A DNA stretch of 64,000 nucleotides from Calliphora vicina. Its lineage: Eukaryota > Arthropoda > Insecta > Diptera > Calliphoridae. The notes under the pieces were generated by a model. That model was not told where the DNA came from. It saw only the letters and a list, made by a program, of their open reading frames with translations, and made no database searches. Made by a program: the position numbers and the translations under genes. Positions 12,901-24,900 of the stretch are shown piece after piece. Position 1 is the first letter of the stretch; each line of letters begins with the position of its first letter. The stretch spans positions 58,420,315 through 58,484,314 of the forward strand of contig NC_088781.1 in NCBI RefSeq assembly GCF_958450345.1, read 5' to 3'.

Positions 12901-15900
12901 AAAGGCCATGTGAGTTTTAATATTTTTTTAACACTAAACAGACAGCCATCCTTTGTGATAACTTCAATTATCAAATAAAAAACATACTATATGTAATTAT
13001 AAAATTTTTTGCAGGCAATATGACAATATTTTTGACTAAAACACTTACCCCCTGTCTATACCTGACAAATTTTTATCATGATAAACTTCAAAATGGTTGT
13101 CAAGATAAAAAATTATTAGGTATAGTCTCCATTTATTAGTATTATTGCTTCGTTATGACAAAATTGTTTGTGCTTTTGCTCAGACAACTTTGTCTTGACA
13201 ACAAAAGTCATTATTTGTTATGATAAATATTTGTCAAGTATAGACAGGGGGTTACAGAGTTTTATTTTCTGTGAAACAAATTTGCTTTATATCAGCCCTC
13301 CTTTTCAAAAAAAGCTTATACTTTTGTTCCTAGTGCTATTTATACTCAAATACTCAACATTGTAAAACACCAAAATGCAAAAACATTTCCATTTTGGAGT
13401 TCATATTATTTTTTTATGTTTATTTTGCCAATAGATTATAAGTTGTTCTCTAATAAAACTCATGCATACACAAAATTAAAATTTTAACCTACTAAATATT
13501 AAGATATTTACGACTCAAAACTGCATAGCGAGGAAATCGAAAAATCCTATAAGTATAGTTATTCTGAAAACAAGAATAGAAATACGGCTTGTTACACCAC
13601 CCTATATTTTTTCATAAGGAATAAAATTGTCATCCCTATGATAAAGCCATAAGGAGGAATTACACACCCTAACTAGATACTACTCTCATCCACTAGTTAT
13701 AGGATTTGTTCGTGTTATTTGTGGTGTTTCAGGCAACCTTCTCTAACTTTAAAAATAACCAAAATGCATTTATTCGGTAAACCTATTTTTATTTTGTCGG
13801 TAAAAAAAATGCCAACATCTGTGCCTCGATTTGTAAAGAACTTAGGCATCGATTCGGTTAAATAAGAATGAGCATTTCTGGAAACGAAATTATCTTAACA
13901 ATTTTACCCAGCAAAGTGGCGGCAATAACAAAATAAATGGCTATAGATATAAAACGTTTGAACTAAATAATATCTACATACATATGTATATATTATTGAA
14001 ATTTGTTACAGAAATAAAAGAAGAGCTTTGATAATATTATTTTAAGTTTTCAGTAAGCATCCGATATTCAGCAACAGTCAACAATCATCATAAAAAATTA
14101 TTTGAATTGGAGATTTCGTCACACAAGCTAATTTTTAAGAAAGTGAAATTTTAATGAAAAAATATATAAAAGGAAAATATTTCAGAAATTATTCTTACTA
14201 TGAGGACTGGAATCTGCTCAAAGCAGAACTATTTTCATGTAAATTTTTAATTTAAGACGAATTTTCTCTAATCGCATAATTGAAATCCAAAAATTTTGTT
14301 TGTTGCAATCTACAATTTTTAAACGTTTTTTTTTTTGGAATTGTGGATTTTCAATAAAAAATCTTAAATTTTCTTTTCATTTATTTTCACGGTAGCACGG
14401 TCACGGTCTTTTTATTGGAAAAAATCTTCCATGAAATTGTTTACTATTAAAAATATTATAATTTTTTTTAAAAAGGAGACACAATTCCCTACAATTTGAT
14501 ATATAGAAAGTAGTCTTGTTCCCTATATTTTCTCTAGTCAAAATAATGTATTCAAAATCAACAACATACAGAAAATATGCTGAATCTTGTGCAGTTTTGT
14601 CATATATTATTTTCTACACTGCATTGCCGATCACGGTATTACCCAACGAGCAACAAACCAGTAAGATATTTAAATCTTAAACTCGAGTATTCTAGTTATG
14701 ACATCTAAAGTTTTATTAAAATCGGACTATACGTTTAGAAATTGCAGATTTGTTTATGTGTTAAACTAAATGTTCTATCTTTATTTTATTTTGCTATCGA
14801 ACGCCGTTTTTGTATCTCATTTGCTACAAATTAAACAAAGTATCTATTATAAAATGTTTACAGAAGATTACTACATCGACCTCAGGATCGCGGATGATTA
14901 CGAAGACAGCGTTGTGTTCCACACATATTTAGCAGCTCCCGGCATAATCCTACCACCAACTAGTGGTACAATTCCGCAAATTCGTAGCAACTTTGGAGAA
15001 GTTTGGATTTTTCCAAAGCTTAATAAGTAATTTCTAGATTTATTTTAAGAATTATTTTAACATTCATAAATAACTCAGATTAATATTGAAATGTTCTTAC
15101 CATTCGTGTTACTGCATCGTAAGCTGAATGTAAAATTTCGTTTATTGTTTGGTAAAATCGACGCATGTTAAATATCGCAGTCTTCTTCCTTATATTTGCC
15201 TCTGGTAAAACTAATGTATTAAAAATCAATAAGATAGAAAAAATATTCTGAATCTTGTGCAGTTTTGTCATATATTTTTGATACACTGCATTACCGATCA
15301 CTGTATTACCTAATGTACAAATATTTAAATCATAATCTCAGGTATTCCATATATATAATTAAAATCGGTCTATACTATTGCAGATTTATTTATGTTTTAA
15401 ACAAAATGTTCTATCTTTATATTATTTTGGTATCAAACCCTGCTGTTGTGCCTCATTAGCTGCAAATTAAAACAAAGTATCTATTGTAAAATGTTTACAG
15501 AAGATTACGACATAATCGACATCAGGATATCGGAAGAACTTGAAGTCACTATTGAGTACCAAACATTTTTAGAAGGGGCCACCGAAATCGTATCACCAAC
15601 TGAACAAGTCTCTGCAAATCCGCAAATTCGTAGCAAATTTGAAGAAGTTTGGATTTTTCCAAAGCTTAATAAGTAATTTCAATATACATGTAAATATTTT
15701 AACATTCATAAATAACTCAGATTAATATTGAAATATTCTTACCATTCGTGTTACTGAATCGGAATCTTAATCTAAAATTTCGTTTATTGTTTGGTAAAAT
15801 CGACGCATGTTAAATATCGTGGTCTTCTTCCTTATATTTGCCACTAGTAAAACTAATATATTCAGAATCAACAACATACTAAAGTCTTGTTCAGTTTTGT

Positions 15901-18900
15901 CATATATTTTTTGATACACTGCATTACCGATCACTGCATTACCCAACGTACAATAAAACAGCAAAATATTTTAATCTTAAACTGAAGTATTCTAGTTATA
16001 TCTTTAAAATCGGACTATACATTTAGAGATTGCCGGTTTATTTATGTTTTAAACAAAATGTTCTATCTTTATATTATTTTGCTATCGAACCCCGATTTGT
16101 GATTAGCTACAAATTAAAACAAAGTATCTATTATAAAATGTTTACAGAAGATTACGATATAATCGACATCAGGTTTGAGGATGAACTTAAAGACAGTATT
16201 GAGATTCACACATATTTAGCAGTTGCCACCGAAATTGTACCACCAACTGAACAAGTCTCTACATATCCAAAAATTCGTAGCAACTTTGAAGAAGTTTGGA
16301 TTTTTCCACAGCTTAATAAGTAATTTCAAGATACATATGTACATGTATTAAATATTTTAACATTCATAAATAACTCAGATTAATATTGAAATAATCGTGT
16401 TAATGAATTGGAAACTAAATCAAAAATTTCGTTCATTGTTTGGTAAAATCTACTCATGTTAAATGGATTTGGATTAATGGCAGACGGTTTAAGAATATGT
16501 ATTTAACAAACTTTATCCATTTAAATGTTATTTATAGTTATCATTTTATTTGACAACAAAAATAATCAAATATTATGAATTTTGAATATTCTAACTCGGT
16601 ACAAATTAGAATATACGATTTTAACTGAGCTAGGAAGCTCAAAGAGATCAGATTATGATCGGTTCCAGACTTTCTTACTCTTTTTTTTTTTTTGCTAAAA
16701 CATAAATTATTATTTTAGTACGTACCCCTTTGTCAAACCCCTTTTGAAAACGTTTCTCTTTAATTTATTTTAGATTTTAAATATGATCTATTAACACTTA
16801 AGAGACCACACAGTATAGGGGTACGATTTGGTTCAAACATTTTGTCAACACTTATGGGCGGTGATATTGAAATGAACGATGACGGTCTAAGCACAAATAT
16901 ACGCAAACATTTTACCCATATTTTGATTTTTCAAAATTTTCAAAAGTACGAGTAATTACCGCCAAAAAAACGATTACATATTTTGTTATATTTATAAACT
17001 AAACTAAATTTACATATTTGGTATAAAATTTCAAAAATCTTTTAATTATGTTTTTTTTTTGTCAAAACTTTAAATTGATTTTTTATTTACTTCTTTAATA
17101 TATTTTAAGTACATAAGTTAAGACCAAAACCAGTGTCATCTGAAAGTCAATATATACCTATTATGGGGGCAAGTTTAAATGCTAAGACAACAACCACCGC
17201 CAAGCCTATTATAATGACATCTACTGAGGCGTATAGAGTTGAGCAGAAAAATTTCCTAGTAAGAGAAAATTTCCAAGAATGTTGGTTATTTTTAGAGGAA
17301 AATTTAAAAAAGTAGGCTTGTATTTTTCATGAAATTTATTTAGTTTTTTAGTTGTTCTATGTGTTGACTTTGTGAGCTTTAAATTGAATAAAGTTTATGT
17401 TTTTCGTAAGGTTGGCTACCGTTTCCCATTACAAACCCAGCTTGAGTTCCTTCCGTTTGCGAATTAAATGGAATTATTGTTACCAAAATAATCGAAAATA
17501 CCTTTACCTCAAAAATATTCTATAAATAATGAAAATACAAATAAAATTTATATCTACAGAAGTTAACACTTAATAAAATGTGATTCATTTAGACTTTTTT
17601 TTTAATTTTATATAAACTAGAATTGGATGTCGGAATATCTATAATGATCTGAAAGAACTACCTCGGACATTTACTTTTAAAAGATAATTTTAATCAAATA
17701 TTGGCCGCGATCACTCTTTCCTGCATTGCTACCGGTATCTCGCGAATTACCTGAATAATGTTGGCTTCCAAGTCTTGAATCGATAGTTGAAAGATATCGG
17801 TAGCAATGCAGGAAATAGTGACCGAAAATATAAGAAAATTTCGGAGACTGTTCTTTCGGGTCATAATAGAGATCCGACATCCAAGTCTATTTTAAGTGTT
17901 TTATATAAAATTTCGGAGACTGTTCTTTCGGGTCATAATAAAGGTTCCTACATCCAAGTCTATTTTAAGTGTTTTATATAAAATTAAAAACAAGTTCGTG
18001 TTTTATTTAATAGTGCATTTACACCGAAGCGAAATCTAGTGGATTACAATTGAAATCTTTGTCAAAATCAATATATTTTACAACTGAACTGACAGCTTAT
18101 TGCTTAGCAATCATTGCGCATTGGATTGCTACATATGAAAATTTGCGGTCTACACTCGCAAATTTCATTGACGCAATCAAATTTGACAATTGCAGCAATA
18201 AATATTGATACGTGGAGACCTAGGGTTACACCGCTGACTAAAAAAACCCGCAGATTTTTTTTATTATAATTTTTAGTAATATAATTTGTATCACTTAACT
18301 TTTATTCATATTTGCATCCATTGAACATATTTTTCAAATGCTAACACTTTCCCACACTTTTTATATTCAGCCCAATTATGAATAAAAATCCCCCGGGAGT
18401 ATTTTCCCTTTTCTCATTTTTCCTATTCAATTCAATGGGAAAAAACTCCCGGGGAACAAACTCCCGGGAACAAACAGCTGACTAAAAAAACCCGCAGATT
18501 TTTTTTATTATAATTTTTTTATTCATAATTGGGCTGATTATTTTATTACTAGGATCGCCTGGTGGTCAAAATTCGACCACTAATAACGAAATTATACAGT
18601 TACTTTTGTTTATACGCAAAAATATTTTTCACGTTTGTGTACAAATGCACGTGTATGTATTTAGATGTGCATAAACATGTTGTTGTTGTTGTTTTTCAAG
18701 CTAATTTAAAATGCTTTTTACCACTTTTATGGAAAGAATTTTTTAAAAAAATGTATATTGTGCACATCTAGAGAAAATAACCTTTTAAAACATATAAGTT
18801 TCATCAAAATTGGTGGACAATAACATACTTAAAAGTGTACCACAAAAAAACGTGTGGCCTATTTATATATAAGATTATTATTTTTGGATTTGCATCTGTC

Positions 18901-21900
18901 AAATTTTACTTGTACAGTGCTGTATTTTTTAGGACATTGTTAAGAAATTCACTGTTGCATCACTTGGTACTGAATAGATTTGAGAAGATTTCCCCAAAAT
19001 CTAGCCACGAAGTAGATTTCATTTTGTATGGGAAATCTCGTCAAAATAACTAGATTTGGCATGAAATCTCATATGTACTAGATTTCGCTTCGGTGCAAAT
19101 GCACTATAAATCAGGAACTTATTTTTAATTTTTGTGAAATTTATTTGAGTCAGCTAAAAATTAGCGTTATTATTAACATATGTTTACCGAAATACCGGTA
19201 CCGTTACCTTTTAAGAGTTTCGAATCGGCAGCCAACCTTGCTAATTTGTTATTAAACGTTTTTATCTTTCTTTCTAGTTGTTATTAATGAGTTTTTGTTT
19301 GAATTTGAATGTCTTACTTGAACATTTTTAAAATGTTTGTTGAAATTTTTTTATAACTTATAGTTTTTTTTGGTATTTTATGTGTATTTTATTGCTTAAT
19401 TATAATTTATTTATTCAAGTCTGTATAATACCAATTGAAACGTGAACTGAAAATGTACCATTGGTCAAACAAAATCCCCAGGGAGTTTTTAAAGCAGAAT
19501 TTTTAATATTTTAGACAAGTATTTTGTCAAAAATCGTTTTCCTAAAATGAATTTATATAAATTTTATTATTTTTTACTAATAATCAAATAAATATTGAAA
19601 AATGTACCAAATTCAAGAGGACACAATAACTATGCAAAACTCCTTGGGACCTTTGTCTACTTTCGTAAAAGCAAAATTTGGAAATAAATCTGCAATTTCT
19701 AAACAAATAGTCCGATTTTAATAAAATTTCGCATGGCTATATTTAGTCAGTTGAAGAATAAAAAATGGAAATAAATTCTTTACGTTTTGTTTTGCTTTGT
19801 TTTCATTTGCAAAATGAATTGAACAGAATTGACTTAAGTTGACTTAAATTGAAGAAATATTTAATCATTCAATACATTTTTGAAGCTATTTTTTAATGGA
19901 TTTGAATTAAAGAAAATTTTAATGATTCAATGAGGAATTAATTCTATAAAGAATAAATTCGCAAAGGATTCAAAATTTAATTTGATTTTCGAAATTCTTT
20001 CGAACCATTACTTATAGTTTACAAAATAAACTATAATTCAAATTTTATTTTTTTTTTCATGATCCGTAGCGAAATTTTGAAAAAATCAAACTATCAAATT
20101 TGAAATTGCTGATTTATTTCCCGTTACTTTTTGAAATTCTGCGTCAATGACTTAGAAATTGTTTGCACATTGTAGTGAGCAATTATTTGCCAATGAAGCT
20201 AATGACTCAATGTTAATAAAACTTGGAACTCAAATTACGCCAACCATTTTTATACAAGTTCGGATTTGGGAAGATCAGTAAAATGTATATAATTGTAAAC
20301 TATTTTTCTCTCTCTAACTTTTCAAAGGTTGGTGTCTTAGCTAAGCTTTGCTTTTAAAAACGTAGCTAAGATTTAAAAACTTATTCTCCACTCTCTCCAT
20401 CTACTTTCTATACTGTTCCTATTAATAAAATTAAAGCTTTAGTTGTAAGCCACTATTTTAAAAACTCAAACACTGAGAAAATTGTATTTAAACCACATAT
20501 TTGTTTGATTTTTACTAACAATTTTTTGTAAATTCTGCATGTTTTTATTCCATAAATCATACTAATTTTTGTACATATATATGTAATTAAATGTAAAGCT
20601 TTTTGTGTTGTAACTGTGTTTATGTTGATTAAATTAAATATTTAAAAAATTTTAATTAATATATTCCCTTATCCTTCCATGTTTACTTTAAATTGCTTGA
20701 CAAATCTATATAGCACTGATAAAAATGGTTTGGCTACTCTTACCAAAAACATACCCGACACCATAACTTCTTGGGTGGTAACCGGCTTTTCATTGAACGA
20801 CAAAACCGGCTTTGGCATGGTGGCAAATCCCACAAACATCGAAGTATTCCAACCCTTCTTTGTGAGCACTAATTTGCCATATTCCGTTAAGCGTGGTGAG
20901 GTGATATCCATACCCATAGTTGTCTTCAATTACATGGACAAAGCTTTGGATGCTGAAGTTACTATGGAAAATACCGATGACGAATATGATTTCACTGAAG
21001 TCTCCAATGAAATTGAGGAATTGGTTTTGGAGGAGAAGCAACGTAAGAAAACAGTAACAGTGGCCTCGAACAGCGGCAAGAGTGTATCATTCATGATCCG
21101 TCCCAACAAAGTGGGAGAAATCACATTGAAAATTAAAGCCATAACACCCTTGGCTGGTGATGCCATACATCAAAAGCTCAAAGTTGAACCAGAAGGTATT
21201 ACTCAGTATGAAAATCAAGCCATATTTATAACACCAGCTGCTTCTAAAGAACCCATTAAGGAAACCCTTAAGGCAGCTATACCCAAAGATGCGGTTTTGG
21301 ACTCGGAATATTTGGAATTTTCTGTGGTTGGCGACATCTTAGGTCCCACCATTAAGAATATCGACAAATTGGTGCGCAAACCGTACGGCTGTGGTGAACA
21401 GAATATGGTCAACTTTGTGCCCAATATACTGGTGTTGCATTATTTGGATGCTATTAACCGTGATATGCCAACAGTAGTTCAAAAGGCCAAAAATTACATG
21501 GAAGTTGGTTATCAACGCGAATTGACCTATAAGCATAAGAATGGAGCCTACAGTGCTTTCGGCGAGGGCCACAGTGAACCAAACAGTTGGCTCACAGCTT
21601 ATGTGGCACGTTCCTTTATACAGGCTAGAAAATACATTACCATTGACACGGACGTCATTGATCAAGCTTTGGAATATGTAGTATCGAATCAAGAGAAGAG
21701 CGGTCAATTTAAACAGACCGGCCGTTTATTCCATCCAGCTCATCAGAACGATGTTGGCTTTACGGCATTTTCATTGCAAGCTCTTTTGGAGGACATGGTA
21801 AGTGTTAAATAATTTTGTATTTTAATAAATTAATTGGTATTAATAAGGAAAAACAGTCAAATCAGGATTTAAATTGTAATTATTAGCAGAGCTTTCTTGT

Positions 21901-24900
21901 TTCTTCAGAATGAGATGGAGTTTCGAAACTTTGTTGGGGTTGCGTTTGGCTTACAAACAATTCAGAGTACAGGCTTTTATTATTATTATTATAAATAGTG
22001 AGGCTTCACGAACTGCGATCCATAGGATCATTTATGCAGCCCTTAGCTTCATCATGACAGGTTCAGGATACGTCTGAAGCCAATTATCCAGTTAGATGAA
22101 AGAACATAAAGATCACCAGGGGCCATTAAGACCCTTCCGAGCAATTTCGCTATGCTCGTCGACAACATTGGGCAATCACAAAGCACGTATTCAGAGGTTT
22201 CATCATGTACATCAAAAAATCTGAACTATCTCCCTAAGATATATAGGTGGTATCTAAGAGCACAATGCACGGTAAATAATCCAGTAAGTTGTCTCAAATA
22301 TCTCTTTCCGAGCGATTGCAACTTTTGGAATTTAATTTTGGACAGAGTAATGTATCGTTTGACCAGCCCAAGTTCAGAGAATTTACCCCAGTGGCGGGCA
22401 AACCAAGTTCCAGTTTCAAACCAACATCAAACTCTTTTGGCCATATAATCGGTCCATTCGTTCGACGCGTGTCCCTCATGAACAGCTAATCAGCACAATG
22501 TCAGATAATTATGCTCACCGAGTTCATTCAAAGATGTAACACAGTTAATGACGACTCCAGATCTTACCTCATAGGAATATAAGGCCCTAAGTAATATGTT
22601 ACATAACAAATATCATAAAGACCTTTAGTCCCCTTCGCAAACACTCAGCATAGCATATTAGGAAGGCATAAATTTCCGCCTAAAATATTGTTGGGTATGT
22701 ACCCATTTGAATATCGCTTTGACCTGTTTGGAATATAGATGGGACTCTATGTATGGGTAAATACTGGGTAAATACCAGGTATATTTCTTTTTTAATCTTT
22801 TTTTGGTTATTTATAAAATGATTTTAATATCAAAATATTTTCAAAAACTGAATGTCAATCAAACCTAAAAATTAGAAACTAAAAAACATTCAAAAAGGCC
22901 AATTAAATTTGTAATTCCACGAGAAGGTATGCGTTTATTGTGTAAAATGTATTGTATAAATGTAAAATGCCACAAATTTTCATTCATTCAGCACACAAAG
23001 TTTTATTCATTCCAAGGTTAACTGCCGATAATGCTGGAAAGTCTGTTTTATATCACATAATTGGAATCTCTTCAATAAAGATACAAAGCCGAAGAACAAT
23101 TGTATCAAAATCTTTCCAGATGAGGACGATATCAGTTCTTCCGAATCATTTGATGATATACCATCCACTTCTACTGGAATAATCCATTCTTCACCGACAC
23201 CTCATACTATTTTTGATTATTTCCCAAGTGAAACTAATATTGAAAGTTTCAGCGACAGTGAATAAGAAGTCTTCAGGCCTTTATTTTACAACTACTATGT
23301 ACAATTTTTTCTTTATAAAATTAAATAAAAAAAAAATCATTCTCTTGAACCATCCAATGTTTTCTGCTCCACATAATCTTCAAGATAGTTTTTACCCACA
23401 TTTTTAGTATACACCTGGGTATTTACCCAATTTACCCCTTTTACCGGGTATTTACTAATTGGGTTTTTACCCATTTTCCATCTATAGTTTGGAACCATCG
23501 GTGAACCACACCTGATCGACATTATCGTGCCATTGTTGGTCTGACCACTGATCCCATTCAAGTAGAAGGACTCTAAAGTTCCTTCCCCAAAGTAGGAAAT
23601 TTTTAGTCCAAAACAAATCATTTGACAAAATAAAAGTTGTATGTAATGATAGAATAAGTTGGAATTTTCTTGTAAAAACCCTATGTTCCCAAGTGGAATG
23701 AATAAAGACAAAAATAGAGTGATTATTAAAGATTCCTAGAATATGCATGTATCTAAATAGATCATGCGGCTTAGCCGCGGATAGACCCGATAGTCTATAT
23801 GTAAAGGTGGGATGTACTGAATAGCATCCAAAGCATAGGTGGGTAGGTCCTCATAGACCCAGAGAACAGGGTTTTACCCGTTCTTCCAGGTCCTATCGTT
23901 TTTTTTGATATATATTAATTAAACTAAAACATGATTTGTCTTATATTAAAATATAGGGTTCCGTTACTCCTATTTAAAACTAACGATAGGAATAATGGAA
24001 CAATAGTTCCCGAGTTATGACCGAGTGTAACTGTGCTATCTTTTATTACACAAACGACTCTCAATCTGCAAAACAGAATTAAAATTTTCTTTATTATCCC
24101 CTTTCATTGCAGGACTACTCCAACAAATACAAACCCGAAATCGAAATGGGTATTAAGTACTTGGTAGATAATATTGACAAGGAGGATGACACCTATGCTC
24201 TGGCTCTATCGCTTGTGGTCTTAAAGAAAGTACAACATCCTAGTGCCGGCAAACTTATGGAAAAACTAGAAAAATTAGCTCATGAGGAGAATGGTCTTAA
24301 ATGGTGGACGAATTCAGCAAAGGATCATAGTAATGATATCGAAATAACGGCTTATATATTGGAAGCTTATGTGTACAGCGAACCAGCTGGAAAACTATTG
24401 CCCATTATTAAATGGTTGATAGGTAATCGTAATAGCATGGGAGGCTTCGATTCAACACAAGATACAGTTGTGGGTCTACAAGCCCTCATCAATTTTGCTG
24501 AAAAGTATATTACTGCTGGTGATGGTAAAATGACAATTAAATTCGAGGCTCAAGATGGCGAAGGAAAAGAAACAACTAAAGGTAGTTTCTCGGTGGATAA
24601 GGAGAATTCGTTGATTTTACAAACCCATGTGGTAAGTTGCAATAATCTTTATAATAAAGTCTTCAAAACAAATTTCATTATTTTGTCCCTTTTTCAGCTT
24701 CCCAAATCATCGCGCCAAATAACTTTGGAAGCCAATGGTGAAGGCTCATCGCTCGTACAATTATCCTACCGCTACAATTTAGCCACCAAAGATGACAAAC
24801 CTAGTTTCAGCATCAAGCACACAATTCAATCAACTCCCTATCCCAGTCTATTGAAAATGGATGTTTGCGCCGACTTTGTTCCTGGAGCTAAGAGTGACAT

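Larger units (their letters stand above)
11464..14863 (+). other. Tep2: Intron between variant exons G and H
   Basis: A 3.4-kb intron carrying three inverted-repeat elements (11837-12345, 12655-12795, 13048-13251). The sequence 14480-14860 is the first copy of the unit that is repeated before exons I and J. The rest is AT-rich and featureless to my reading. Confidence 0.65.
14480..16460 (+). repeat. Three tandem copies of an exon-intron unit of about 640 bp
   Basis: Exons H, I and J start 637 and 647 bp apart. Between them the introns share long blocks: the upstream AATGTTCTATCTTTATATTA-like stretch, a GTGCAGTTTTGTCATATATT block, and the downstream ATAACTCAGATTAATATTGA. The third copy breaks off after TCATTGTTTGGTAAAATC near 16450. 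This is direct evidence of recent growth of the array by unequal exchange. Confidence 0.88.
17312..20713 (+). other. Tep2: Intron between the array and the constant exon
   Basis: A 3.4-kb intron with a direct repeat (17835-17981), a 1.1-kb inverted-repeat element (18011-19106) and AT-rich remainder. It ends at AAATCTATATAG, a poor polypyrimidine tract for a constitutive acceptor. No further variant exon was found. In other mutually exclusive clusters such an intron can hold docking sequences; I could not identify any here. Confidence 0.6.
21798..24112 (+). other. Tep2: Intron inside the thioester domain
   Basis: A 2.3-kb intron with strong borders (GTAAGT, TTTCATTGCAG), phase 0. It carries a minus-strand retrotransposon 3' part and a 753-bp nested element. 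Parts 21798-21989 and 23770-24112 show nothing further. Confidence 0.85.

Noticed and set aside
14053..14157. Possible extra variant exon after TTTTCAG
   Set aside because: The open stretch lacks the R..F.E.W block and the nearest donor would give phase 0 in place of phase 2.
20679..20713. ATG at 20679 as a protein start
   Set aside because: It lies upstream of the acceptor of the constant exon; the family continues directly from the variant exon, so this is intron sequence.
24632..24697. Coding sequence for 22 extra TEP residues
   Set aside because: Perfect GTAAGT and polypyrimidine-CAG borders show an intron, and the inserted residues have no family counterpart; kept only as a possible retention isoform.
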